Positions 7,008 through 16,227 of a stretch of DNA of 64,000 nucleotides are shown in pieces. The DNA lies in contig DATBHX010000132.1 of the NCBI GenBank assembly GCA_036557225.1, positions 1-64,000 on the forward strand, in the 5' to 3' direction. The first letter of the stretch is position 1; each line of letters opens with the position of its first letter. The translations under genes and the position numbers were made by a program. This stretch comes from Angelobacter sp036557225 (GTDB lineage Bacteria; Acidobacteriota; Terriglobia; Terriglobales; Acidobacteriaceae). The notes under the pieces are model-generated. The model saw only the letters and a program-made list of their open reading frames with translations. It was not told where the DNA came from and searched no databases.

Positions 7008-9089
7008 ATGAAATTTTCTTACAACTGGCTGCGCGAACTTGTCCCCGGCTTGAACATGGATGTAACGAAGCTGGCGCAGCAGATCACCATGAAGACCGCC
7101 GAATGTGAAGGTGTGCACGATCCCGGCGCATTCCCCGGCGCCAGCGTGGCTGACGTGGCTCGCGCGGAAAACTCCGAGCCGGATTCCATTATCGAAATTG
7201 ACAACAAATCTCTCACGAACCGGCCCGATCTCTGGGGACACCTGGGCATGGCGCGCGAAGTTGCCGCCATCGCCGGTTTGAGCGTGGTCGATCCCGTGGG
7301 CGAACTCCCTGCGCCGGTCAGCAAAGGCGATCTTTCTATCAACATTGAAGACGCGAATCTCTGCGCCCGCTTCAGCGGCCAGCGCGTGGAGAACGTCAAG
7401 GTCGCGCCTTCGCCGCTGTGGATGCAGGTCCGGCTGAACTCGCTTGGCCTCAACCCGATCAATAACCTGGTCGACGTCACCAACTACATCTCCTGCGAGC
7501 TGGGCCAGCCGATGCATGCCTACGACGCCGACCTGCTGGGCGACACCATCATCGTTCGCGCTGCTCGCAACGGCGAAGAGATCCTTGCGCTGAACGGCGA
7601 AAAGTATTCGCTGACCAAAAACGAGATCGTGATTGCTGATGCCCACAAGCCGGTCGGTATTGCCGGGGTGATCGGCGGCAATGATACGGCGATTTGCGCC
7701 ACCACAAAACGTATTGTTCTTGAGGCCGCAAATTTTCCTGCGGCGAATGTACGCAAGTCATCCGCGCGGCTCAAGCTGCGCACTGACGCTTCCATGCGCT
7801 TTGAAAAAGGCCAGGACCCGGAGAATACCGTCCGCGCTCTGGCCCGCGCCGTGGAGCTGTTGAAGGAAATCTCTCCCGGCTCGCAGGCCGCTGCCCAGCC
7901 GATCGACAACTACGCGCGCAAGCTGCCACTGCCGAAAATCACGCTCGCTCTCGACTGGGCGGAGCGCAAGCTGGGCCGCAAGCTTTCGACCGATGAGGTC
8001 ATCAACATCTTCAAGGCGCTGGCCTTCGGCGTGGAACAGCCGGGCGCGCGCAAGCTGCTGCTGACCGTTCCCAGTTGGCGCGCCACCAAGGACATCTCCA
8101 TCCCGGAAGACCTGGTGGAAGAAATTGGCCGCATGGTTGGCTACGCTTCCATCACGCCGCAGGCGCCTGCCGTGTTGGCAGAGCCTACGCCGCGCAACCT
8201 GCAGCATGACCAGCACCGCGCCGTACGCGAAGCTTTGGTAGGCCAGGGCTTCACCGAGGTCAGCAACTACTCTTTTATCTCTGACGCGGATGCGGCGATG
8301 TTTGGTTACGCCACAGACAAGCTGCTGCAGGTCGCCAATCCGATTGTGGCCGAGCAGAAATATCTGCGGCCCAGCTTGCTGCCCGGCATCCGCCGCAACC
8401 TGGCCGACAATAGCCGCTACTTCAGCGAATTTCGTCTCTTTGAAATTGGCCGTGAGTATCACAAAGGCCAGGACGGCGCTCCCGTGGAGCGCACACACCT
8501 GATCGCCGCAATCTTTAATCGGGAAACCAATCGCGACGCGGGCCGCGGCATGGAAGGTGCAGGCGCCGGCATTATGGAAATGAAACGCGTGGCCCAGTTC
8601 GTTGCCCCAGATCTGGAAATTGTGCAGGAGCACGTTCACGGCAAGATCGCTCATCCCGAACGCGCGGCGAGAATCGAAGCCGGCGGGCACGGCGCGGGAC
8701 ATCTCTACGAGCTGCATCCTTCGCTGCTCGATCGCGGCCGCGCGGCCATTCTCGATCTCGACCTGGATGCGCTGCTGGCCTTGCCGCCACGGGCTCAGAA
8801 ATATCAGCCGCTGCGCCGCTTCCCCACCAGCAGCTTTGATCTTTCGATTGTCGCCGGGACACGCGAACTCGTCACCACCCTGGAAAACAAGTTGCGCCAC
8901 CTGGCCGGCCCTGATCTGGTTGCACTCCAGTTCCTGCTGATCTTTCCGCTGCCGGGTGAAAAAAAGAGCGTTTCATTCCGGCTGACCCTCGGCGCCGACG
9001 ATCGCACGCTCACCAATGAAGAGGTCACCGGCATACGCGAGGAGGTGGTTACAGGAATCAAATCGGCGGGATATGAGCTGCGCGAATAG
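7008..9089 (+). CDS. pheT: Phenylalanine--tRNA ligase beta subunit, short form
   Basis: Partner of PheS; it carries the editing and tRNA-anticodon parts of the enzyme. Visible domains: N-terminal B1 segment (MKFSYNWLRELV), B3/B4 editing domain (to about residue 290, with NPINNLVDVTNYISCELGQP), B5 domain (SIPEDLVEEIGRMVGY), the catalytic-like core, and a C-terminal FDX-ACB domain (RRFPTSSFDLSIV). At 693 residues it is about 100 shorter than E. coli or Bacillus PheT. The missing piece is the EMAP-II-like tRNA-binding OB domain that normally follows residue 40: here the chain passes from EGVHDPGAFPGAS directly to IIEIDNKSLTNRPDLWGH. Confidence 0.96.
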   Translation: MKFSYNWLRELVPGLNMDVTKLAQQITMKTAECEGVHDPGAFPGASVADVARAENSEPDSIIEIDNKSLTNRPDLWGHLGMAREVAAIAGLSVVDPVGELPAPVSKGDLSINIEDANLCARFSGQRVENVKVAPSPLWMQVRLNSLGLNPINNLVDVTNYISCELGQPMHAYDADLLGDTIIVRAARNGEEILALNGEKYSLTKNEIVIADAHKPVGIAGVIGGNDTAICATTKRIVLEAANFPAANVRKSSARLKLRTDASMRFEKGQDPENTVRALARAVELLKEISPGSQAAAQPIDNYARKLPLPKITLALDWAERKLGRKLSTDEVINIFKALAFGVEQPGARKLLLTVPSWRATKDISIPEDLVEEIGRMVGYASITPQAPAVLAEPTPRNLQHDQHRAVREALVGQGFTEVSNYSFISDADAAMFGYATDKLLQVANPIVAEQKYLRPSLLPGIRRNLADNSRYFSEFRLFEIGREYHKGQDGAPVERTHLIAAIFNRETNRDAGRGMEGAGAGIMEMKRVAQFVAPDLEIVQEHVHGKIAHPERAARIEAGGHGAGHLYELHPSLLDRGRAAILDLDLDALLALPPRAQKYQPLRRFPTSSFDLSIVAGTRELVTTLENKLRHLAGPDLVALQFLLIFPLPGEKKSVSFRLTLGADDRTLTNEEVTGIREEVVTGIKSAGYELRE

Positions 9090-9099
9090 GCCGTTGGTA

Positions 9100-9966
9100 T
9101 CAGCCCATTCTTCGCACGATCGCGCGGGCAAACGTCTCTGCCGCATCGTCCGCCAGGCCTAGAAAAAGTTCCGGCTCAATTAATTCCAGCTCCATCAGGA
9201 TAAGCTTGCCGTTTCTTGCCACAGCGTCAAGACGGCAATAAAGTGACCAACTCACCTCCGGCACCTGGTCAGCCATTTCGTGCGCCTGTTGCAACAATGA
9301 ATCCGGCGGATCAACCAGCTCCGCTGTGCCGCCATGCTCCTGCTGCACACGGAAATCCCCGGGTGCCGGACGCTTGCACACGGCATGGCTGTAAGCGCCA
9401 TCAACGTATATAAAGGATATCTCGCCTTTCGTTTGGATTTCCGGAACAAACTGCTGCACGAGAAAGTCTGCCCCGGGCATCAACTCTGCCAGTGCATCCA
9501 TCGAAAGCATGCGCTCGCGCTCAAAAACGCGCGTCTGATATGCCGATGCCGAGATCGCCGGCTTTACCACTACTCTCTCCCAGCTCTCCATCTCTACCGG
9601 ACGGCCTTCACGAACGCGTTTGTCCCCGGAAACAAAGTACGTCGGCGCAATCTGAATTCCTTTCTTTTCCAGTTCACGAAGATAGAACTTATTGCTGTTC
9701 CACAGGACAGTATCAACATCATTGAGGATCGGGGCCATACGCTTCGTTCGGTGTAGCCACTCTGTGAATTCCTGAGCGTGCAAGTGGTAGTCCCAGCACG
9801 AGCGCAGCACCACCAGATCAAACTGGTTGAAACCAACGGATGCATCACGCCAATCGACCATTCGCGCATCGACGCCGCGGGTTGCCAACAGCGGCAGAAG
9901 CAATTGCTCGCTCTCCGCGCCGTGCGGTAGACCGGCCCAGGTAATCAGCGCGACTTGTCTATTCAT
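9100..9966 (-). CDS. ATP-grasp ligase, RimK-like
   Basis: A 288-residue cytoplasmic protein with an ATP-grasp fold. It shows the N-terminal pre-ATP-grasp region (DLVVLRSCWDYHLHAQEFTE), the first lysine strand (WERVVVKPAISASAY), a GADFLVQQFVPEI strand, FRVQQEHGG, and the metal-binding C-terminal strand LILMELELIEPELFLG. Such enzymes join a carboxylate to an amine or thiol with ATP. From memory, this subgroup is annotated as RimK-like or glutathione-synthetase-like and its substrate is unknown. It lies 18 nt behind a cupin gene on the same strand and ends convergently with pheT. Confidence 0.75.
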   Translation of the reverse strand: MNRQVALITWAGLPHGAESEQLLLPLLATRGVDARMVDWRDASVGFNQFDLVVLRSCWDYHLHAQEFTEWLHRTKRMAPILNDVDTVLWNSNKFYLRELEKKGIQIAPTYFVSGDKRVREGRPVEMESWERVVVKPAISASAYQTRVFERERMLSMDALAELMPGADFLVQQFVPEIQTKGEISFIYVDGAYSHAVCKRPAPGDFRVQQEHGGTAELVDPPDSLLQQAHEMADQVPEVSWSLYCRLDAVARNGKLILMELELIEPELFLGLADDAAETFARAIVRRMG

Positions 9967-9984
9967 TCGGTGGCAGGAACCCCG

Positions 9985-10359
9985 TCAGATCCTCTGCAGC
10001 TTCGCTACCGTGCGCTCGCTTTGCACATTGCCGGTATTCAGCGTGGTCGCCGGTTCAAAAAGCATGAGGTGGACCTCCTCGGTTGCATAGGGCATGTGCT
10101 CCACTCCATGTGGAACAATGATGAACTCGCCCGGGCTGATCGCCTCATCACGTTCCCGGCCGTCCGGATCGCGCAGCTTGATGTGCAGCTCGCCCTTCAC
10201 CACCATAAACATCTCGTCTTCTGCGTCGTGATGGTGCCACATGAATTCGCCCTGGATCTTCACCAGCTTCACCTGAAAATTATTCAGCTCGCCTACGATC
10301 TTGGGGCTGTAGTGATCATTAAATGCGGCAAATTTACGGGCAAGATTGACGACTTCCAT
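9985..10359 (-). CDS. Cupin-domain protein
   Basis: A single-domain cupin of 124 residues. Motif 1 is WHHHDAEDEMFMVVKGELHI, with the usual two histidines and glutamate as metal ligands. Motif 2 is PGEFIIVPHGVEHMPY. Start 10359 is preferred to the longer frame because GAGGT lies 8 nt upstream and the extra 42 residues are not cupin-like. Small cupins of this type bind sugars or a metal-bound small molecule; the reaction here is unknown. It follows enolase on the same strand after 162 nt and precedes the ATP-grasp gene. Confidence 0.8.
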   Translation of the reverse strand: MEVVNLARKFAAFNDHYSPKIVGELNNFQVKLVKIQGEFMWHHHDAEDEMFMVVKGELHIKLRDPDGRERDEAISPGEFIIVPHGVEHMPYATEEVHLMLFEPATTLNTGNVQSERTVAKLQRI

Positions 10360-10521
10360 GGCTTCACCTCTTGGACGTTGTGGGCCCGCCATCTTAGCGC
10401 TGATTCTCAGCAGGCGCTCACGTGTTTTCGATGGCACAATCACAAACGCAGATTCAACAAAGTTCGTCCCGCCATCGGCGCACACCGGTACGAACTGGCT
10501 GCAATCAAGCTTGTGGCTTTT

Positions 10522-11805
10522 TTAACCCCGTCCGCGCAACGTCTTCGCTTTTGCATACTTCGCCTTCGCTCCCAGCTCTTCTTCAATGCGAATCAACTGG
10601 TTGTACTTGGCGGTGCGGTCGGAGCGCGAAAGCGACCCGGTCTTGATCTGCCCGCAATTCGTGGCCACAGCCAGGTCGGCGATCGTTGTATCTTCTGTTT
10701 CGCCCGAGCGGTGCGACATCACCGCGCTGTATCCGGCTTTGTGTGCGGTCTCCACCGTTGCCAGCGTTTCCGTGAGGCTGCCAATCTGGTTGACCTTGAT
10801 CAGGATTGAGTTTGCGATCCCCTGCTTGATGCCCTGCTGCAACCGGGCCACGTTGGTGACGAAAATGTCGTCGCCCACAATCTGACATTTTTTGCCCAGC
10901 ATTTCCGTGATCAGCTTCCAGCCTTCCCAGTCATCTTCCGCCATCGGGTCTTCAATCGACCAGATAGGATATTTCGCAACCAGCTGGGCCAGATATTTTG
11001 CGTGCTCTTCCTTGCTGCGCTTCTTGCCTTCGCCTTCGTAGTCGTATACGCCGTTCTTATAGAACTCGCTTGACGCCAGGTCCAACATCAGACAGATGTC
11101 CGTTCCCGGCTTGTAGCCGGCTTTCTCAATCGCCCGCATCAGAAAATCCAGGGCTTCGTCCGCCGACTTCAAATTTGGAGCAAAGCCGCCTTCATCGCCC
11201 ACGTTGGTATTTTGTCCCGAATCGTGCAGCGACTTCTTGAGTGTCTGAAAAACTTCCGCGCCCATGCGGATGGCGTCAGCCACTGTCGGCGCTCCCACCG
11301 GCGCGATCATGAATTCCTGGAAATCAATCGGATTGTCGGCATGCACGCCGCCGTTGATCACGTTCATCATCGGCATTGGCAGCACGTGGGCCTGCTCGCC
11401 TCCCACAGATCGATAGAGTGACAGCCCCTTGGCTGCAGCTGCCGCCCGCGCCACCGCCAGTGACACAGCCAGGATCGCATTTGCACCCAACCTGCTTTTG
11501 TTGGGTGTGCCATCCAGGTCGATCATCGCCTGATCAATCTCGGCCTGCGCTGCTGCATCTTTGCCGCGCACAGCATCAGCGATCTCGCCCTTGATCGCCG
11601 CAACCGCCTTCTTTACGCCTTTGCCCAGGTAGCGCGACTTGTCGCCATCGCGCAGCTCCACCGCTTCATGCGTACCGGTCGACGCGCCGGAAGGAACCGC
11701 GGCGCGGCCGCGTGATCCATCGTCTAACACAACTTCGCCTTCCACCGTAGGGTTGCCGCGACTATCCAGAATCTCGCGCCCCCATACCTTGACGATCTTC
11801 GCCAT
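10522..11805 (-). CDS. eno: Enolase
   Basis: Cytoplasmic glycolytic enzyme converting 2-phosphoglycerate to phosphoenolpyruvate. Full length at 427 residues. Visible are the N-terminal GREILDSRGNPTVEGEVVL, the loop GASTGTHEAVELRDGD, the metal-ligand strands LMLDLASSEF, SIEDPMAEDDW and QIVGDDIFVTN, the catalytic lysine region ILIKVNQIGSLTETL, and the signature SHRSGETEDTTIADLAV. The start is MAKIVKVWGR at 11805, with GGGGAG just upstream; the frame extends to 11892 but those residues do not belong to the family. Confidence 0.98.
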   Translation of the reverse strand: MAKIVKVWGREILDSRGNPTVEGEVVLDDGSRGRAAVPSGASTGTHEAVELRDGDKSRYLGKGVKKAVAAIKGEIADAVRGKDAAAQAEIDQAMIDLDGTPNKSRLGANAILAVSLAVARAAAAAKGLSLYRSVGGEQAHVLPMPMMNVINGGVHADNPIDFQEFMIAPVGAPTVADAIRMGAEVFQTLKKSLHDSGQNTNVGDEGGFAPNLKSADEALDFLMRAIEKAGYKPGTDICLMLDLASSEFYKNGVYDYEGEGKKRSKEEHAKYLAQLVAKYPIWSIEDPMAEDDWEGWKLITEMLGKKCQIVGDDIFVTNVARLQQGIKQGIANSILIKVNQIGSLTETLATVETAHKAGYSAVMSHRSGETEDTTIADLAVATNCGQIKTGSLSRSDRTAKYNQLIRIEEELGAKAKYAKAKTLRGRG

Positions 11806-11963
11806 ATCACTCCCCGTAGGAAAACAAATGTAATTAGTTGGATGTTGTTGCTGAACTTTCTGAAGGGCTCGCCGCGCGATTGGCTCCTGCAATCGCGATT
11901 TTCAGCATAGCGTATGCCAATTGTTTTAACAACCAAGCGCAACTATCGAGATGCCAACCACAC

Positions 11964-14330
11964 TTAGGATGGTGGTTGCGGCGCCGGGCTCGCGGGCCCT
12001 TGCGCTGCCGCCTTAGCAGCCTGTCCGTCAATGATGCCGAGATCGGCGCGCACTGCTTTGAATTCCTCCAGTTGGACCATTCCTTTGAAATCCAGAGCAT
12101 ACTTCCTGGCCAGGGCGAGTGAATTCTCAGTGTTCTCAAGATAAAAACTTTCCGCAGCCAGATAGTAAGCGCGTTCGTAGGACTGGCTGTCTTCCCGTTT
12201 GTCAGACGGATCCCGTTCCAGGGTTGCATGTCGGGCATAGCCCTCGGCCGCGGTGAAGTTCTTGAGCAACAAGAAGGCCTCCGCCAAATCGGAGAACAGG
12301 CCGCAACTGGGGGCCAGCTCTTCGCACCTTCGCATCCAGTTGATCGCGTGATTTAAGTGCTCGGTTCCTTCCTTACTGAGCGCTCCGTCTTTAAGGCCTG
12401 TCGGCCGTTTATCGTGATAGAGGCTCGCCGCCTCCCCCGTGACGATATTCAAGAGTTCAACATGGCCAAGGGCCCGGAGGGCTTCCACGTACAAATAGTT
12501 TGCAATGCGGCGGTCATGCGACGAAGTATTCTCCTGGTTGGTAATGGATTGCAGGTCCTGAATCAGCCGCTCGCCGTCATCCAGCAGGAGTTTGGCGCGC
12601 GACCGGGGTAGAGCAATCCAATCGTCACGATCGTATTCGGCAAAAGCAGCCAGCCGCGCGAGGCGTGCCAGCAAGCTGACCGGGGCGGACAGCGGCAGCC
12701 TCTTTTCCTGGACCAGGTTCTTCGCATCGTCTGCTAACACAGTATCCGGCGCCTTCTCGCCCAGTAATTCAGTGAGCATGAGAACACACCTTCCTTCATA
12801 GCCAAGTTGACGCCACACCACAGCTTCGTTGTAAGCCGCTTGCTGGCGTAACTCGTCGGTTTGGGCCGGCCAATCTTCCAGCTGCCGGAAACAATCAATG
12901 GCAGCCATACTGTCCTGGTCTGTGCCCACCAGGCAGTGCGCCACCCCTTCAGCCAGTAAAACGGCCTGCCGGACCTCATCGGTGATTTCCAATCGCGGCC
13001 TGCCGGCAGAAGCAGGCAGCACGCAGTGGCTGGGGATGGAAGCCCTGAAAAAGCCCAGATTGAGCGCTGCTTTGGCCAGCGTTGACGTTCGCACCACGGC
13101 ATCATCACCGGCCAGGGGTACCGTTCCTGCATATTGCGCAAACTGAATCGCGCCCTGTCGCAAAGCGGAAAAGCCGTCGATTTCATCATTGGTCATCGCC
13201 GGATAGCGCATGCGCAGCAGGAATTTAAACGCAGCACGTTCCGCGGAGAGCTGGATCGTATCAAGTCCTGGAGCCATCTCAGTAACGGCGCCGACAGCGA
13301 CGGATTGAATGGGGCCGCCCCGCGCCGCAAGATGGATGGCAGCAGATTTGTCGGCACTGACTTCCGCAACGCCAGAGATCACCGGCGATCCGGAGTTGAA
13401 CCAGTTAAAAACACTGCGCACAAACCTGGCCACAGAACCGATGTCGAGGCCTGCCGACGTTCTCAGCTGCAGGTTTTCGACCGCCTGGTCCAGCTGTATT
13501 TCGTGCAGTTTCCATTCCAGGCTGAGGCCTTCTGCCGCCGGCACAAGCACCAGCAATGGCAGATCACTCGAAAGAAATTCGCTGATCACGGCCGGCTCAT
13601 ACTCGGCCGGAGGCGTTGGCCGCAGGAGCAGAAGTTTTGGCTGCCACAGCTCGCGCGCAAGCTCATGACCGAGCCGCGCAAGCGCATCCAAAACAGCGTC
13701 CGTAGGAACCCCGGTTCGCGATTCGTCCGCTACCGAGACTTCTTTCAGCGGCAGCATGCGCCAGCTGGTTTTGCCTCGATCACCATACCATTTGCCGCGC
13801 TGCCATAGCCGCCAGAGCTTGCGCGCGCCCAGCAACAGCAGCGCGCACCCAACCACGATCCCGATCGCGAGAAGCGTCTGGCGAAACCAGCTGGGAGTAA
13901 TGGTGACAAAAAAATCGTGAAGGCTCATGGAACTTGCAGCCTTCATGATTTCCCGGGCGCGCTCTTGCTGCTGCGGCTGGGGCGCCGAATAGACCCATTT
14001 CGAAGCCAGAGCCACAGCGTCAGACTTCTTGTTCTGCAGCAGCTTTGCCCCGGCATCGTTGAGGTCCTGGTCAACCAGCATGCGCGCGGCGGCATCGAGA
14101 CAAGCCTTGGCGAGAACATTGCTGGGGTCGAGCTTGAGCGCCGCATCGCAATTGGTTTGCGCGTCTGCCAGACGGCCCAGGTGGAGATCGTTGTTGCCGA
14201 TCGAAGCCAGCGTCTGCGCCTGGCTTCCTGACTGGCCGGATTGCGGGCCGCCAGCTTCCTGCGCTACGCCACACCATGGCGCAACGACCAGAGCAGTACC
14301 AATCAGCACGGCAAAGGACACAGCACGCAT
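11964..14330 (-). CDS. TPR-like single-pass membrane protein
   Basis: A 788-residue protein with a signal peptide (SFAVLIGTALVVAPWCGVAQ), a short TPR-like region (DLHLGRLADAQTNCDAALKL, residues about 45-95), and one membrane helix near residue 165 (LLAIGIVVGCALLLLGARKL). A long C-terminal part with helical repeats follows (ALGHVELLNIVTGEAAS, LAEAFLLLKNFTAAEGYARHAT). No enzyme motif is seen. It probably scaffolds a complex at the membrane. The start is ATG 14330, with AGGAG 7 nt upstream. It is divergent from the sulfatase gene. Confidence 0.7.
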   Translation of the reverse strand: MRAVSFAVLIGTALVVAPWCGVAQEAGGPQSGQSGSQAQTLASIGNNDLHLGRLADAQTNCDAALKLDPSNVLAKACLDAAARMLVDQDLNDAGAKLLQNKKSDAVALASKWVYSAPQPQQQERAREIMKAASSMSLHDFFVTITPSWFRQTLLAIGIVVGCALLLLGARKLWRLWQRGKWYGDRGKTSWRMLPLKEVSVADESRTGVPTDAVLDALARLGHELARELWQPKLLLLRPTPPAEYEPAVISEFLSSDLPLLVLVPAAEGLSLEWKLHEIQLDQAVENLQLRTSAGLDIGSVARFVRSVFNWFNSGSPVISGVAEVSADKSAAIHLAARGGPIQSVAVGAVTEMAPGLDTIQLSAERAAFKFLLRMRYPAMTNDEIDGFSALRQGAIQFAQYAGTVPLAGDDAVVRTSTLAKAALNLGFFRASIPSHCVLPASAGRPRLEITDEVRQAVLLAEGVAHCLVGTDQDSMAAIDCFRQLEDWPAQTDELRQQAAYNEAVVWRQLGYEGRCVLMLTELLGEKAPDTVLADDAKNLVQEKRLPLSAPVSLLARLARLAAFAEYDRDDWIALPRSRAKLLLDDGERLIQDLQSITNQENTSSHDRRIANYLYVEALRALGHVELLNIVTGEAASLYHDKRPTGLKDGALSKEGTEHLNHAINWMRRCEELAPSCGLFSDLAEAFLLLKNFTAAEGYARHATLERDPSDKREDSQSYERAYYLAAESFYLENTENSLALARKYALDFKGMVQLEEFKAVRADLGIIDGQAAKAAAQGPASPAPQPPS

Positions 14331-14649
14331 CACTTGTCTCCTGAGCTAGCCCGCGCACATCCGGCTTCTTTGTAACCGCTAAGCGTACCATCCCCTGTCG
14401 GGAGATGTCTCTCCTGCCCTGCCGTTCCCGCTTGAATGCGGTTAAATCCACGTAATTTCGATTGAGCGCAGGGCAACCGATCTCCTCCAATCCGGCCCGG
14501 GAATAGCCCGCCGTCTCCTGCCTTACTTCCAACTAAAGGGAAAGCAATTCTGGGATTCGTGTCCCAACGCAACTCGCCGGTGCGCGTCGATCCGGACCCC
14601 AAGTGACACATAAGAACGAATTCCACTGCAATCCTAAGGAGTCCAGTTC
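14331..14649. other. Divergent intergenic region, no recognised feature
   Basis: These 319 nt separate the TPR protein and the arylsulfatase and should contain both promoters. I see the sulfatase ribosome site (AAGGAG, 9 nt before ATG) but no convincing -35/-10 pair, RNA gene or repeat. Confidence 0.5.
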
Positions 14650-16182
14650 ATGGCACAAAAAGTTACGGAGATGCAAAAGAAGCCGAACATTCTCATTATC
14701 TGGGGCGATGACATCGGATGGTTCAACCTGAGCGCTTACAACAACGGCATCATGGGCTATCGCACCCCCCATATTGACCGGGTAGCGAAAGAAGGATGCT
14801 TATTCACTGACTGGTACGGCCAGCAGAGTTGCACCGCGGGCCGCGCCGCTTTCATCACCGGTCAATCGCCGATCCGCACCGGACTGACAAAAGTTGGGTT
14901 GCCGGGAGCCGATCTCGGCCTGCAGCCGGAAGATCCGACGATTGCCGATCTGCTGAAACCGCTGGGCTATGCGACCGGCCAGTTCGGTAAGAACCACCTT
15001 GGAGATCGTGATGAGTTTCTGCCGACCGCACACGGCTTCGACGAGTTCTTCGGCAATCTCTATCACCTGAACGCCGAGCAGGAACCTGAAAATCCTGACT
15101 ATCCCAAGGACCCGGAGTTCAAGAAAAAGTTTGGGCCACGCGGCGTGCTCAAGAGCTGGGCGAATCCGGATGGCACACAAAAGATCGAGAACACTGGCCC
15201 TCTCAACACCAAGCGAATGGAAACTGTGGACGAGGAGTTTTTGGCTGCAAGCCTTGACTTCATCGAGCGGCAGCACAAAGCCGGTAAACCGTTCTTTTGC
15301 TGGTTCAACTCCACTCGAATGCATGTCTTCACGCACCTGAAGAAGGAATCGCAAGGGGTGACCGGGCTGGGAACTTACCCGGACGGAATGGTGGAGCATG
15401 ATGGCCATGTTGGCCAGTTGCTCAAGAAGCTTGACGATCTTGGTATCACCGACAACACGCTGGTGATGTATTCGACCGACAACGGCGCCGAAGTCATGAG
15501 CTGGCCCGATGGCGGTTCCACGCCGTTCCGTGGCGAGAAGGACACGAACTATGAAGGCGGCTGGCGTGTTCCATGCGCCATCCGTTGGCCCGGCGTAATC
15601 AAGCCCGGGACCGTCTCCAACGAAATGTTTTCCCACACTGACATGCTGCCCACCCTGCTTGCCGCCGCCGGCGAGCCGGACATCGTGGAAAGGCTCAAGA
15701 AGGGCCACAAAGCCGGAAATAAAACATTCAAAGTCTGCATTGACGGCTACAACCTGTTGCCCCTCCTGAAGGGCGAGGTGAAGGAGAACCCGCGCAAGGG
15801 CTTCATCTACTGGAGCGATGACGGCGACCTCATGGCGCTGCGCGTTGGCAACTGGAAAGCTACTTTCATGGAGCAACGCAAGGAAGGGTTCGCCGTCTGG
15901 TCAGAGCCTTTTGTCTCATTGCGCTTACCCAAGATTTTCAACCTGCGCAGCGACCCCTTTGAGAGGGCCGACACGGAAGCCGACATGTTCTACGCCAAGT
16001 GGCTGGCGGATCGGGCATTTCTCCTTGTGCCCGCCCAGGCCATTGTTGCCCAATTCCTCAAGACCTTTGAACAGTTCCCGCCACGTCAGAAGCCTTCCAG
16101 CTTCAGCGTTGACCAGGCCCTGGAAAAAGCACGGCAGCAGGAAGCAGCCATGTCCAAGGCGATCGGGGGTGGCGTGAAGTAA
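14650..16182 (+). CDS. Arylsulfatase family hydrolase
   Basis: A 510-residue sulfatase (alkaline phosphatase superfamily) that hydrolyses sulfate esters with a formylglycine made from Cys61. The signature is QQSCTAGRAAFITGQSPIRT: the core C-T-A-G-R fits the CxAxR variant of the usual CxPxR. Metal ligands appear in ILIIWGDDIGW and in YSTDNGAE. No signal peptide is visible, so it may be cytoplasmic or exported folded. The protein ends with a C-terminal subdomain (PFVSLRLPKIFNLRSDPFER) typical of sulfatases. Substrate not predictable. No maturase lies nearby. AAGGAG lies 9 nt before ATG. Confidence 0.9.
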   Translation: MAQKVTEMQKKPNILIIWGDDIGWFNLSAYNNGIMGYRTPHIDRVAKEGCLFTDWYGQQSCTAGRAAFITGQSPIRTGLTKVGLPGADLGLQPEDPTIADLLKPLGYATGQFGKNHLGDRDEFLPTAHGFDEFFGNLYHLNAEQEPENPDYPKDPEFKKKFGPRGVLKSWANPDGTQKIENTGPLNTKRMETVDEEFLAASLDFIERQHKAGKPFFCWFNSTRMHVFTHLKKESQGVTGLGTYPDGMVEHDGHVGQLLKKLDDLGITDNTLVMYSTDNGAEVMSWPDGGSTPFRGEKDTNYEGGWRVPCAIRWPGVIKPGTVSNEMFSHTDMLPTLLAAAGEPDIVERLKKGHKAGNKTFKVCIDGYNLLPLLKGEVKENPRKGFIYWSDDGDLMALRVGNWKATFMEQRKEGFAVWSEPFVSLRLPKIFNLRSDPFERADTEADMFYAKWLADRAFLLVPAQAIVAQFLKTFEQFPPRQKPSSFSVDQALEKARQQEAAMSKAIGGGVK

Positions 16183-16227
16183 GAAAGGAAAGAAGAAGGT
16201 TCTTCGCAGTAGGACTCGAGCGACAAA

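Noticed and set aside
7758..8900. 380-codon minus-strand frame opposite pheT
   Set aside because: Shadow frame of high-GC coding sequence; pheT is certain on the other strand and the frame has no family resemblance.
14800..15876. 358-codon minus-strand frame opposite the sulfatase
   Set aside because: Antisense shadow; the sulfatase motifs are unambiguous on the plus strand.
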